Source of the DNA: Bernardetia sp. ABR2-2B
GTDB taxonomy: Bacteria; Bacteroidota; Bacteroidia; Cytophagales; Bernardetiaceae
Assembly (NCBI RefSeq): GCF_037126435.1
Contig: NZ_CP147020.1
Span: 2,965,293 to 3,029,292 of the forward strand
Direction: 5' to 3'
Length of the DNA: 64,000 bases
Within the stretch, counting starts at the first letter, position 1, and every line of letters starts with the position of its first letter. The translations under genes were made by a program, and so were the position numbers. Positions 8,176-16,490 of this stretch are shown here, piece after piece. Under the pieces are notes generated by a model. The model ran no database searches and was not told the origin of the DNA. It worked only from the letters and a program-made list of their open reading frames with translations.

Positions 8176-9060
8176 TTATTCTCTATTACTGACAATTTCT
8201 CCCAAAATAGCTAGTAGTTCTATTAATTCAGGTATTTTTTCGCCTTGTGCTGCGTGTTCGAAAGACTGCATTAAATTATGAATCATTCTTCGAAGAATAG
8301 CTAAGTTATCGCAAGGAGCATAAAAAACTTCATTTTGAGGTAATTTTAGCTGTTTTAGATAATTATCAATGTCTTGTTTCGAAAAAATAACACCTCTATT
8401 AAAAACATTTATATAAAAATCTAACTCTTCACTCTTATAAATCAAGACGAATAAATTAGGAAGATTTACTCCAAAAATAGGAAGTTTTAGTTTTTGAGCT
8501 ATCAACATATAAACAGTTGCTAAACTAAGAGGATTTCCTTTTTTTGATTCTAAAACTTGATTTATCATCGAATTATTAACCGAATGAAAGTTATTAACAT
8601 TAGCTTTGAAAGACAATTTTTCGAAAAAAATACTATTTAATCTTCTTACTTGGTCAATCGGATGTTCTACATTCTGAAAAGCAACCCACGTTTCGAAATA
8701 TAATTGTTCTATTTTTACTTGTAGCTCCTCAAAACTTAAATCTGGATATTGATAAGTCGCCAAAATCCATAATCCTTTCAATAAATCATCTTGCTCTTGT
8801 TGATACCATTTTCGTAATTTTTCCTTTAAAATACCAAATTGTAAAGTATGTAAAATATTTTCTATTCGCCCTTGCAATTTCGAATTAAAACTACTCGTCC
8901 AAGAATCCTCCAAAAGTGGAATAATAGATTGACCGATAGATAAAATCTTATTTTCTACGTGTTCTAAAATCTGTATATCGTCATCTTCTAAAAGAGAAAT
9001 TAAGGCCTTTAATTCTTTTTCATCTAAGTTGTTTCCTATATTTTTGTTGTTTTCTTGCAT
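8176..9060 (-). CDS. SirB1 / transglutaminase-like domain protein
   Basis: The 294-residue product carries the SirB1 (Transglut_core2) signature KGNPLSLATVYMLIAQKL followed by PIFGVNLPNLFVLIYK, at about residues 172-210. The N-terminal 90 residues are helical and resemble a HEAT-like repeat (ALISLLEDDDIQILEHVENK). Proteins of this fold keep the overall shape of transglutaminases but usually lack the catalytic Cys, and here Asn-Pro stands where a nucleophile might be. The biochemical role is unknown. No signal peptide is present, so the protein is cytoplasmic. It stands alone, with its promoter region overlapping the mobile repeat cluster at 9140-9308. Confidence 0.75.
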   Translation of the reverse strand: MQENNKNIGNNLDEKELKALISLLEDDDIQILEHVENKILSIGQSIIPLLEDSWTSSFNSKLQGRIENILHTLQFGILKEKLRKWYQQEQDDLLKGLWILATYQYPDLSFEELQVKIEQLYFETWVAFQNVEHPIDQVRRLNSIFFEKLSFKANVNNFHSVNNSMINQVLESKKGNPLSLATVYMLIAQKLKLPIFGVNLPNLFVLIYKSEELDFYINVFNRGVIFSKQDIDNYLKQLKLPQNEVFYAPCDNLAILRRMIHNLMQSFEHAAQGEKIPELIELLAILGEIVSNRE

Positions 9061-9139
9061 AGAGTGTCATTTTCTTCGTTATATTTCAAGAGATGCCATA
9101 AATTAAATAACCTACCAAATTTTATTTTGTTATCGTTTT

Positions 9140-9308
9140 ATGGTTATTGGTGTCGCTATCGCTAAAACACCAACAACGGCATAAATAGGTCAGTCCTAAA
9201 GGACAGCGTATAGTAACTAAAAACATCGGAAAGATTGACTACAAACGGCTTGCTCTGCGAGACTGACCTACCTAAAAATAAGAATAATGGCTATTCTTAA
9301 ATAACTTC
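9140..9308. mobile_element. MITE family 1 remnant (copy D) interrupted by a family 2 element
   Basis: The left part has the family 1 core (TTGGTGT at 9147-9153 with inverted ACACCAA at 9167-9173, then CAACGGCATAA). The right end ATTCTTAAATAACTTC (9293-9308) matches the family 1 terminus with one change. A complete family 2 element (9186-9270) sits between them. No left terminus was found. It occupies the region between the SirB1-like gene and the Omp85 gene and abuts the latter's start codon. Confidence 0.6.
9186..9270. mobile_element. Family 2 palindromic element, copy 1
   Basis: 85 bp with perfect 8-bp inverted ends TAGGTCAG / CTGACCTA and the shared inner segment GACTACAAACGG. Copies 2 and 3 are at 35862-35950 and 49602-49689. 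This copy is inserted in a family 1 remnant. Confidence 0.75.
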
Positions 9309-9311
9309 TAT

Positions 9312-11189
9312 ATGAATATTCATTTTACTGGTTTGAAATTTTATAGCATCATTCAATTATTTATTTTTTTGATATTGGTTTTTGGTGCAAAAAAAGCAGT
9401 TGCTCAAATTGAAATTAGCGTTTCTTATCAAAATTCCTTTGAAAAAAAATTGCCTAACATAACCATTCCAAAAACCTTAAAATCATTCACAGAACTAAAT
9501 CAAGTAAGCGTTTCTTTACTTCAAAATCTTCATAATGAAGGGTACTGGAAGGCAAAGTTACTGCCTTTTGTGATTGATAGCCTTACTACGTCAAATAATA
9601 AATCAAATACTAAAAAAATAGAGTTTATAATTGACTTAGGAAAAAGAGCTTTTTGGAAAGAATTAAATACTAATTCGATTTCTAGTTCTATAAAAAAGAA
9701 TGTCATTTCAGATTTTGAGAAGAAGGATTTCTTGAAAAAACTCTCAAAAAATAATACTGATGTTGCTGTAATAAGTCAAGATATAAAAAAATTGCAACAA
9801 GCCATTCTTACTTATGCTGAAAATAATGGTTATCCGATGGCAAGAACAAGTTTGGATAGCGCACAAATTGAGGAAACTCAAAAACGTCTTTATCTTTCTG
9901 CAAATCTTACCTATCAAAGTGGCTCTTTTATTCAGTTTGATTCATTAATTATTGATGGAGATGCAAAAATAAAGAAAGATTTTCTGATGAATTATATTCA
10001 TATTCAAAAGGGAAAAACCTATCAAGAAAATTCTGTCAAAAATGCAATTCGGTTGCTCAAAACAATGCCTTATTTGAAACTAAATGGCAAACCAAAGGTA
10101 GAGTTTAAATATGATAGAGCTTATTTGAGGCTTCCGTTGAAACGAGTAAAAAGCAGTCAGTTTGATGGGGTAATTGGATTTTTACCTAAAAATCAATCAT
10201 CAGCAGGTTCTCAAAATTCAAGTGGTTCTAATTTACTTCTGACAGGACAAGTAAAACTAAACCTCACAAATCCGTTTGGAGCAGGAAAAACAATTGCTTT
10301 TGAGTGGCAAAGAATCCGTCCAGAATCTCAAACTTTATACGCAAATTACCAACACCCAAACTTTCTAAAAACAAACCTTGAAGTAGGTGGAACATTCAAT
10401 TTTGTCAAAGAAGATTCTACATTTAGCATCGTCGAAAGGCGTGGAAATATAGCTTATCCGAGTGCAAAATTAGGCAAAATAGGCTTTTTTACTTCTCTCT
10501 TAACAACTACAAGAACAGGAATTATCAAAAATGCAGATACAGCAAATGTTCCGACAGCAGACAGTCGTTTTTGGCATTATGGAATTTCGCATTCTTATAC
10601 TACTTTAGATGATGTTTATTTTCCACGAAAAGGTTTTCAAATTACTACCGAAATATCGACAGGAAATAAAACTTTTACTGATTCACTTAGCAGAAGCAGA
10701 ATATCAGACACGCAAAACCCAAATGCAGAAGATGACTTTAAAAGTCCACAGTTGAAGTTTATGACAGAAATGAATCTCTTTTTCAAAATAACTAAATTAT
10801 CTTCTCTTCGGCTCAAAACGCAGGTTCAGTTTATAGAAAGTAAAAATCTATTCTTGAATGAGCTTTTGAGAGTTGGAGGTTTACAGAACCTTCGTGGCTT
10901 TGACCCAAATAGTTTTTTTGTTTCTAGGTATGGTCTTTTGGGGGCAGAGTGGCGTTTTTATTTCGAAGAGCGTTCTTATTTGATGGCTTTTGCTGAACAA
11001 GCTGTTGTTCGGGCGCATAGTCGTCGTAACGAAGTTTATCTTGACTTGCCTACTTCAGCAGGAGCAGGAATTAGTTTTGCAACAAAAACGGGTGTTTTCT
11101 ATTTTATTTATGCAATGGGAAATTCGAAGACACAGGCTATTTCAGTTATTAACTCGAAAATCCATTTTGGTTTGATTAGCCAGTTTTAG
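9312..11189 (+). CDS. Omp85/BamA-family outer-membrane protein (TamA-like)
   Basis: A 625-residue outer-membrane protein. A signal peptide (residues 1-31, ending KKAVAQ) is followed by a periplasmic part with at least one clear POTRA domain (about 210-275: FDSLIIDGDAKIKKDFLMNY ... GKTYQENSVKNAIRLLKTMPYL). A C-terminal 16-strand-type barrel (about 290-625) ends in an aromatic C-terminus (ISQF). The conserved family motif is visible as LRGFDPNSFFVSRYGLLGAE, with the RGF tripeptide that enters the barrel. The length is shorter than BamA (about 800) and closer to TamA or other accessory Omp85 proteins, so it more likely helps insert or secrete particular outer-membrane proteins. No tamB partner is next to it. 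Confidence 0.85.
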   Translation: MNIHFTGLKFYSIIQLFIFLILVFGAKKAVAQIEISVSYQNSFEKKLPNITIPKTLKSFTELNQVSVSLLQNLHNEGYWKAKLLPFVIDSLTTSNNKSNTKKIEFIIDLGKRAFWKELNTNSISSSIKKNVISDFEKKDFLKKLSKNNTDVAVISQDIKKLQQAILTYAENNGYPMARTSLDSAQIEETQKRLYLSANLTYQSGSFIQFDSLIIDGDAKIKKDFLMNYIHIQKGKTYQENSVKNAIRLLKTMPYLKLNGKPKVEFKYDRAYLRLPLKRVKSSQFDGVIGFLPKNQSSAGSQNSSGSNLLLTGQVKLNLTNPFGAGKTIAFEWQRIRPESQTLYANYQHPNFLKTNLEVGGTFNFVKEDSTFSIVERRGNIAYPSAKLGKIGFFTSLLTTTRTGIIKNADTANVPTADSRFWHYGISHSYTTLDDVYFPRKGFQITTEISTGNKTFTDSLSRSRISDTQNPNAEDDFKSPQLKFMTEMNLFFKITKLSSLRLKTQVQFIESKNLFLNELLRVGGLQNLRGFDPNSFFVSRYGLLGAEWRFYFEERSYLMAFAEQAVVRAHSRRNEVYLDLPTSAGAGISFATKTGVFYFIYAMGNSKTQAISVINSKIHFGLISQF

Positions 11190-11200
11190 AAAATCAAATA

Positions 11201-11243
11201 AAAAAAAACAGATAATCAATCAAATTGACTACCTGCTTTTTTT
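11201..11243. terminator. Terminator shared by convergent genes
   Basis: On the minus strand a 12-bp stem (CAGGTAGTCAAT / ATTGATTATCTG, with G-U pairs) and a 3-base loop is followed by eight T. The plus strand also ends in T7. It separates the Omp85 and M28 genes. Confidence 0.65.
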
Positions 11244-11337
11244 GGACGATATTAGTTATTCAAAAGTACGAAAAAGTTCTTTAAACTGATAATGTAAATT
11301 ATATGGCTTTCTAGTCTTTATCGTCAATACAAAGAAA

Positions 11338-12381
11338 CTACTTCACTTTATTTTCCTCATTATAAATCACGTGTGTTACTGTTTGTCCGACAGCTTTTAG
11401 CGTTTCTTTTCCAATTACATCCATATTATCATCGTGAGTATGCCAGTAAGCACCAAAATAACCTTTCCCTGCTGTTGAATATTCTATAATATCAATCATC
11501 GGAATTTGAGCCAATTGATTGACATAAACGTGGTCATCTGTAATGGCAGGAGCTTCTTGAAAAGGAAAAAAACCTCCATAACCAATTCGGTGTGCCATAT
11601 TCCAAACATTTTGTACAACAGAAGGCGCAGTTTGCATAGAATAACCTTCTTGAGCAAATTTTGCATTTTTTGCACCTGCCATATCTAACAAAATTCCATA
11701 ATAAGCTGTATAATTTTGAGGCATTTTGTTCCTCCCCCAATATTGTGAACCCAAACAATATGAATCTTGTGTATTATTTCCATAATCTTCCAAGTCAAAG
11801 AAAATCAAGTCAATTCCTACTTGTGGTTGTTCTGCTGAAACTGATAATGTACGAGCAATCTCTAACAAAATTCCTACTCCACTTCCTCCATCATTTGCCC
11901 CCAAAATAGGCTCATCTGTGCGTTCGTCGTCTTGGTCTGCAAACGGACGAGTATCCCAATGGGCAGCTAATAAAATACGTTTTTTTATTTCTGGATTGAA
12001 TGAAGCCATAATATTACGACCAGAAAGGGTTTTGCCATCAAAAGAAGTAGCTGTAAAGTTCTGAATTTGAACACTTATTTTATCAAAGCTTTTGAGTTTA
12101 TTGATTATATAATCTCCTGCTTTTTGGTGAGCTTCACTATTTGGAAAACGTGCTCCAAAAGCTACTTGTTCTTCTATGAAATGATAAGCAGAATCTTGAT
12201 TGAAGGCAGGAACAGGCAAAAGTGGTTTTTCTTGAACTGTATTTGTATTCGTTATAGGCTTTTCAGTAGTGGAAGTTCCATTACAAGAAACAAAACTCAA
12301 ACTTCCAACTCCAATTCCGATTAGCGTTAGTGAGAGAAATATAAAATAACGGAGTAACTGAAAATAGTTGGGAGAAGACAT
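11338..12381 (-). CDS. M28-family zinc peptidase lipoprotein (glutaminyl cyclotransferase-like)
   Basis: The 347-residue product has a signal with lipobox LSFVSC (Cys33), so it is probably an envelope lipoprotein. The zinc-exopeptidase fold is clear: LLAAHWDTRPFADQ (His141), LGANDGGSGVGILLEIART (Asp164), DLIFFDLEDYG (acidic residues near 198), ITDDHVYVNQLAQIPMID and YWHTHDDNMDVI near the C-terminus. These match M28 aminopeptidases and the related glutaminyl-peptide cyclotransferases. The two cannot be separated by eye, and the short HWDTRPFADQD loop and EDYG segment favour the cyclase-like group. The start chosen is the ATG at 12381, because an upstream in-frame ATG at 12417 would add a poorly fitting segment before the signal peptide. 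Confidence 0.88.
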   Translation of the reverse strand: MSSPNYFQLLRYFIFLSLTLIGIGVGSLSFVSCNGTSTTEKPITNTNTVQEKPLLPVPAFNQDSAYHFIEEQVAFGARFPNSEAHQKAGDYIINKLKSFDKISVQIQNFTATSFDGKTLSGRNIMASFNPEIKKRILLAAHWDTRPFADQDDERTDEPILGANDGGSGVGILLEIARTLSVSAEQPQVGIDLIFFDLEDYGNNTQDSYCLGSQYWGRNKMPQNYTAYYGILLDMAGAKNAKFAQEGYSMQTAPSVVQNVWNMAHRIGYGGFFPFQEAPAITDDHVYVNQLAQIPMIDIIEYSTAGKGYFGAYWHTHDDNMDVIGKETLKAVGQTVTHVIYNEENKVK

Positions 12382-12463
12382 AAAACTATATTTTTGATAG
12401 AATAAAAGACAAAACAAAGATTAAAGATAGCCATTTTTGATAAATTTCTTTCAGAAAAGAGCA

Positions 12464-12497
12464 TAAAAAAAGCCATACAACAAAATTGTATGGCTTT
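12464..12497 (-). terminator. Terminator of the tRNA operon
   Basis: On the minus strand AGCCATACAA, a 5-base loop and TTGTATGGCT form a perfect 10-bp stem followed by a T-run, directly after the last tRNA-Lys. Confidence 0.85.
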
Positions 12498-12510
12498 CAT
12501 AGCTTAATAG

Positions 12511-12583
12511 TGATCCCGCTGGGGTTCGAACCCAGGACCCCAACATTAAAAGTGTTGTGCTCTACCAGCTGAGCTACGGAATC
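12511..12583 (-). tRNA. tRNA-Lys (anticodon UUU), second copy in the operon
   Basis: 73-base cloverleaf: acceptor GATTCCG pairs with CGGGATC, D-arm AGCTCAGCTGGTAGAGC, anticodon loop CTTTTAA reading UUU, T-arm GGGTTCGAACCC, discriminator A. CCA is not encoded. It is identical in sequence to the copy at 12752-12824. Confidence 0.97.
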
Positions 12584-12618
12584 AAAATAAATATCAACTT
12601 AATTACTAAATCTTTACG

Positions 12619-12701
12619 TGCTCACGGAGCGATTCGAACGCTCACACACATAGTGCACCACCCCCTCAAGATGGCGTGTCTACCAATTCCACCACGTGAG
12701 C
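12619..12701 (-). tRNA. tRNA-Leu (anticodon GAG)
   Basis: 83-base class II tRNA: acceptor GCTCACG / CGTGAGC, anticodon stem CCATC / GGTGG (via G-U) with loop TTGAGGG reading GAG, a variable arm, and T-arm GAGCGTTCGAATCGCTC. It decodes CUC/CUU. It lies between two identical tRNA-Lys genes. Confidence 0.95.
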
Positions 12702-12751
12702 AAAAAATAATTTTATTCTCAATAAAAAAATAAAATAACTTTTTACGATAG

Positions 12752-12824
12752 TGATCCCGCTGGGGTTCGAACCCAGGACCCCAACATTAAAAGTGTTGTG
12801 CTCTACCAGCTGAGCTACGGAATC
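12752..12824 (-). tRNA. tRNA-Lys (anticodon UUU), first copy in the operon
   Basis: The same 73-base sequence as the copy at 12511-12583, promoter-proximal in the Lys-Leu-Lys operon. The duplication may raise lysine tRNA supply in an AT-rich genome in which AAA is the main Lys codon. Confidence 0.97.
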
Positions 12825-13061
12825 AAATTTGCAAATCTTCTATTGAATTCTAAAATGATAAATTTTACATTAGAAAAATGAAGTTTCTTTAACTATCTAA
12901 GTGCAAAACGGCTTGAAATTATAAATAGTTCAAAATATCATAAAACTATTTTTAAACTGATTTATTTCAACCTATATTTGTTCTTAAATTATCTCAAAAA
13001 CCATTTAAAATTTATACCTAAAGTTCAAAAAAAATGAGAGGCGTTTCCCTCAAATGCGTTG

Positions 13062-13091
13062 CAAAGGTAATACAATAATTTTATGATGCAA
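13062..13091 (-). promoter_or_regulatory. Promoter of the tRNA operon
   Basis: On the minus strand TTG (13089-13091) is separated by 19 bases from TACCTTTG (13062-13069), a full match to the Bacteroidota -33/-7 pattern. The predicted start near 13055 gives a leader of about 230 bases before the first tRNA. The promoter overlaps the start codon of the divergent TPR gene. Confidence 0.55.
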
Positions 13092-13853
13092 AACAATAAC
13101 ACGAAAAAAATCAAAAGTATTCAATTTTTCTCAAAAGGTATTTTTATTTTTTGTCTTTTAGTAGGATTTATTAGTATTCCTTTTAGAAGTCAAGCTCAAA
13201 ATGATAAATACCTAAAGCAAGGTGATTCTTTGTTTAATTCTGGAGCTTATGTAGAAGCTCTCCTACTCTATGAACATTTATTGACTAAAGGAAAAGAGTT
13301 TAGTCCTCAAATGCTTTTGAGAATGGCTTTTGTAGAGGAAAGTAAAAATAATTATCCTAAGGCACTTTATTATCTCAATCTACATTACAGAATTAGTCCT
13401 GACAAACAAGTATTGAGAAAACTAGAAGAACTTGCTCAAATACATCAGTTAGAAGGGTATCAATATACTGACAAGATTTATTTTCTATCACTCTATGATT
13501 CGTACCGTTGGCATATTATTTCATTTTTTGGAATTATTATTTTGGGTATGGCAATTTGGCTCATTAGTAGAGTGCGACAGGAAAGAACTATTGTACCTCC
13601 TTTAGCTGTTGGTTTTTCTTTTGTTGTTATTTTGCTGTTGCTACATAATTTTGCTACACAACGTACTTTAGGCATCATTCAGAATGATTATACTTCATTT
13701 GTGGAAAGTCCATCGGCTGCTTCTCCTGTTTTGAAAGTAGTTAAGAAAGGAAGTCGTTATCAAATCTTAGATAAAAAAGATTCTTGGTATAAAGTAACAA
13801 TAGATAATCAGACTGGTTATGTACGCCAACACAATACATTGATAGTTCAGTAA
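13083..13853 (+). CDS. TPR and SH3-domain membrane protein (BatE-like)
   Basis: 256 residues: an N-terminal signal or anchor (about 15-38), a TPR-like helical region (about 42-125, KYLKQGDSLFNSGAYVEALL ... NYPKALYYLNLHYRISPD), two transmembrane helices at about 143-162 and 171-188, then a bacterial SH3 domain (about 205-256: SPVLKVVKKGSRYQILDKKD, WYKVTIDNQTGYVRQH). This order is that of BatE-type proteins of Bacteroidota aerotolerance operons, but the rest of a bat operon (MoxR ATPase, vWA proteins) is absent, so it may simply share the architecture. It follows a divergent tRNA promoter. The FMN reductase gene begins 56 bases downstream and could be co-transcribed. Confidence 0.75.
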   Translation: MMQNNNTKKIKSIQFFSKGIFIFCLLVGFISIPFRSQAQNDKYLKQGDSLFNSGAYVEALLLYEHLLTKGKEFSPQMLLRMAFVEESKNNYPKALYYLNLHYRISPDKQVLRKLEELAQIHQLEGYQYTDKIYFLSLYDSYRWHIISFFGIIILGMAIWLISRVRQERTIVPPLAVGFSFVVILLLLHNFATQRTLGIIQNDYTSFVESPSAASPVLKVVKKGSRYQILDKKDSWYKVTIDNQTGYVRQHNTLIVQ

Positions 13854-13909
13854 AATGAATAAGCAAAACAATGAATTAAAAAAAATCACATCAAATAATC
13901 AAAAAATAA

Positions 13910-14446
13910 ATGATAACTATTATCTCTGGAACAAATAGAAAAGACTCTGTAACGTATCAAATGGCACTTTTATATCAAAGAAAATTAAAAGACAAAAATG
14001 TTCATGCTGATATAATTGATCTCAAAGAACTTCCTCACGATTTTACATTTTCAGCTCTTTATGAAAACACAGGAAAAAGCGAAGGCTTCAACAGACTTAT
14101 TTCTCCTTTAAAAGATTCTACCAAACTCATCGTTGTTACTCCAGAGTATAACGGTTCTTTTCCAGGGGTTATTAAGTCATTTTTAGATGGATTAGAGTTT
14201 CCAAATGGTGTGAAAAATAAAATGGTTGCTTTAGTTGGACTTTCTTCGGGTTCGCAGGGTGCTGTTTTGGCAACAAGTCATTTGGCTGATATTTTTGGTT
14301 ACTTGGGAGCAACTATTTTGCCTCTACGTGCTAGAATGCCATTTATAGACAAACATTTCCAAAATGGAGAAGTCGTTAATGATAATGAGTATGCAAAATA
14401 TAATGATTTGATAGATTTACAGATTACTAATATTCTTGCTTTCTAA
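13910..14446 (+). CDS. NADPH-dependent FMN reductase family protein
   Basis: A 178-residue flavodoxin-like oxidoreductase that uses NAD(P)H to reduce FMN or small substrates such as quinones or chromate. The FMN phosphate loop is SGTNRKDS (residues 5-12), and the family motif VVTPEYNGSFPGVIKSFLDG is intact at about 75-95. GLSSGSQGA follows, contacting the flavin. No signal peptide is seen; the protein is cytoplasmic. Length and motifs match the SsuE/ArsH/chromate-reductase branch. The 56-base distance to the TPR gene suggests possible co-transcription. The gene is followed by an element with inverted ends at 14499. Confidence 0.9.
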   Translation: MITIISGTNRKDSVTYQMALLYQRKLKDKNVHADIIDLKELPHDFTFSALYENTGKSEGFNRLISPLKDSTKLIVVTPEYNGSFPGVIKSFLDGLEFPNGVKNKMVALVGLSSGSQGAVLATSHLADIFGYLGATILPLRARMPFIDKHFQNGEVVNDNEYAKYNDLIDLQITNILAF

Positions 14447-14498
14447 AAACAGGATAATGTATAACAGACTTCCTATTTTTTTGATAATATAATTCTCT

Positions 14499-14644
14499 AT
14501 ACTACTAGACATTTTACCCTTTGACCTCCCCCAGCCCCTCCCAAGGAGGGGAGAAAAGCCTATTCAAAATCCCTCCTTGGGAGGGATTGCTTACAGCGAG
14601 GGCTTCGCCATTTAGGGAGGTAAAGTATTTTTATCTAGTAGTAT
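14499..14644. mobile_element. MITE-like element with 11-bp inverted ends
   Basis: 146 bp bounded by ATACTACTAGA and TCTAGTAGTAT (perfect inverted 11-mers). Inside, CCTCCCAAGGAGGGGAG and CCCTCCTTGGGAGGG form a strong GC-rich hairpin, unlike the AT-rich surroundings. No coding capacity. Only one copy is in the window. Confidence 0.6.
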
Positions 14645-14691
14645 GATAACTTCTTTTTTCGAATAGACTGAGAGGTCTGTTGTATGTTTTA

Positions 14692-15480
14692 ATGCTTATG
14701 CAAAAATTACTTTTTACTTTTTTTTACTCTTTGTCTCTACTTTTTATTTGTACTAATTTGTCATTTGGGCAGGTAGTAAAAGTAAAGAAAAACAAAACTA
14801 TTTCGCATTGGCAGCATCGTTTTACACTTGCTTTGGGAGCAGGAGAAGAGCTTGGTGCTGGTTCTTTGGGCTATGCAGCTATGTATGGCTTTGGAGAGTC
14901 GCAGCGTTTTCGTATTGGCTTAGGAGTTAGGTTGAACCTTGCCTTAGGAATTACTGATAGTGTTCCTTACTGTTCTAAAAAGTATGAAGATGAGTTGGGC
15001 AATTCATATAAAGATTCTCTTCTAGTAGAAGAGCCGTTTTTAGGAAGTGCTAATTTAGGCTTTTATATGAGCTATGATATTAATGATAGGTGGGAAATTG
15101 GAGCAAGTACCGATTTGGTAGGTTTTGGTTTTGGAAATAAAAAAAATGCTTTTCTTATTAATTCCTTAACTAGAGATACGCTTTCTACGGAGGCAGAGGT
15201 TCGTTCTTTAGTTCAACTTCCTAAAGTTAGAGGAACACTTAATAATGAGTTTTTTGTAGGTTATAAATTCAATCCTCGTTGGCGTTTGCGTGTAGGAGTT
15301 CAATATCTTCTGACAGAATATTTGACACCTGAAAAGTTCTTTAATGATAATGATGAGTATAGAAATAATGCAATTTTAGGTTTTATTGGAATTACATTTA
15401 CGCCTTTTAATAATGATGCTGTGAATTGTCCAAAATTCAAAAAAGAAAAAATTCATTATTTGAAAGAAGGAGAAATGTAG
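14692..15480 (+). CDS. Outer-membrane beta-barrel protein, paralogue of 34955-35761
   Basis: About 262 residues. The signal peptide ends ...NLSFGQ, followed by alternating strands typical of an 8- to 10-strand outer-membrane barrel (FTLALGAGEELGAGSLGYAA, RWEIGASTDLVGFGFG, RWRLRVGVQYLLTEYL). It shares layout and several segments with the protein at 34955-35761 (GLGVRL/GYGLRL, LGFY/LGLYTDY, GTLNNEF/GTLNSEFWIGY, YLLTEY/YLFTEYTT), so the two are diverged duplicates. A TTG 12 bases upstream (14680) is a possible longer start, but the ATGs at 14692 or 14698 precede the signal better. No function is known. It is convergent with the next lipoprotein gene through a shared terminator. Confidence 0.72.
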   Translation: MLMQKLLFTFFYSLSLLFICTNLSFGQVVKVKKNKTISHWQHRFTLALGAGEELGAGSLGYAAMYGFGESQRFRIGLGVRLNLALGITDSVPYCSKKYEDELGNSYKDSLLVEEPFLGSANLGFYMSYDINDRWEIGASTDLVGFGFGNKKNAFLINSLTRDTLSTEAEVRSLVQLPKVRGTLNNEFFVGYKFNPRWRLRVGVQYLLTEYLTPEKFFNDNDEYRNNAILGFIGITFTPFNNDAVNCPKFKKEKIHYLKEGEM

Positions 15481-15520
15481 AAAAACTGGTTCAAGTGATT
15501 GGGCTTGAACCAGAATAAAA
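15481..15520. terminator. Bidirectional terminator
   Basis: CTGGTTCAAG (15486-15495) and CTTGAACCAG (15504-15513) form a perfect 10-bp stem. A5 lies on the left (T5 for the minus transcript) and an AT-rich tail on the right. It is shared by two convergent genes. Confidence 0.8.
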
Positions 15521-15525
15521 TATTT

Positions 15526-16347
15526 TTACAAAATCTCTTCTGCTATTTTCTTAGCAACATCAATGTTTTCCTGACGCTCATCACTAATATAAACTTCTAT
15601 ACTAACCATTTTATCTCCTGACAAAATCATAAGTGTATTATCAAAACCCAACGGATTCCAATAGGCAGCATCTCCAACTCCTTCGACGACGACTAATTCA
15701 TCTCTAAGTTTAGTAAGCATTTTTCGTGTACTTTCTCCAGATATACTTGCAGCTTTTTCTTTTCCACCTAAAGCTTCAATTTGCTCTGGCTTCATACGTT
15801 CTAATGCCATTTCTCCTGCTTGTTTGGCTCTTTTTTCTATTTCCTCATCTGTAATATCTGTGTTTTTGGGAACAAAATTTTCAGATTTTCCTTTAAATGG
15901 TTCGATAGAAATAGCAACATTATAATCTGTGGACATCTCTTTGATATTCATTTTTTTGTTTCCTCCAGATCTAGCAGCATCTAGCATTTGACTAATTGCT
16001 TCATCTTCCTTTTCTTTTGCGTTTGGCTTTTTCCAAGAATAAACACAACGAGCTGCTCGTGGATATTTTCCATCTTCATACTCTACAAACTGCTTTTCTA
16101 TCGTGGTGTTAATGGCAATATGACTTTTGAGTAATTCTTCTGTAAGCAAATCACAAGGTTGCTTTTCAAACTCTAATACTTTAGAGGAGCTAGAAGACAA
16201 GCTAACAACTTCTTCTTCCGTATTAGAAACAGAGTTTTCTGTTGAAGTATCTTGTGTGTTTTCTATTGTACTTTTATTTCCACAACTTGAAAATGAAAAA
16301 GTTAGAAGAGTTAAAAACACGATTGAATTGAATGAGAGTAATTGCAT
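15526..16347 (-). CDS. Hypothetical lipoprotein
   Basis: A 273-residue lipoprotein with signal ending FSFSSCGNKS. I do not recognise the family. After the lipobox comes a Ser/Glu-rich linker, then LEFEKQPCDLLTEELLKSHI, which resembles the opening of DUF3558-like or other small solute-binding-like lipoproteins, with a second Cys in AARCVYSWKKPNA that could pair with it. The middle is helical and charged. The end contains VVVEGVGDAAYWNP and MLTKLRDELV, which again resemble the 'GVGDAA' segment of such domains. The start at 16347 places the signal peptide correctly; an upstream ATG at 16410 is ignored. Single gene between convergent and co-directional neighbours. Confidence 0.7.
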   Translation of the reverse strand: MQLLSFNSIVFLTLLTFSFSSCGNKSTIENTQDTSTENSVSNTEEEVVSLSSSSSKVLEFEKQPCDLLTEELLKSHIAINTTIEKQFVEYEDGKYPRAARCVYSWKKPNAKEKEDEAISQMLDAARSGGNKKMNIKEMSTDYNVAISIEPFKGKSENFVPKNTDITDEEIEKRAKQAGEMALERMKPEQIEALGGKEKAASISGESTRKMLTKLRDELVVVEGVGDAAYWNPLGFDNTLMILSGDKMVSIEVYISDERQENIDVAKKIAEEIL

Positions 16348-16490
16348 AATATTTTTTTTGAGTGAATTTGTAATTTGGCTATAAAAATAACTATCTATTT
16401 CTACAAACAAAATTTATATCTTGAAAAGGTCATTTATTAAAAAAATAGCAGTAAGTTGTTGAAGTAACTACTATTTTTTTTAATAAATTA

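Noticed and set aside
13083-13853. bat (aerotolerance) operon
   Set aside because: Only the BatE-like TPR/SH3 architecture is present; no MoxR ATPase or vWA-domain Bat genes are next to it.
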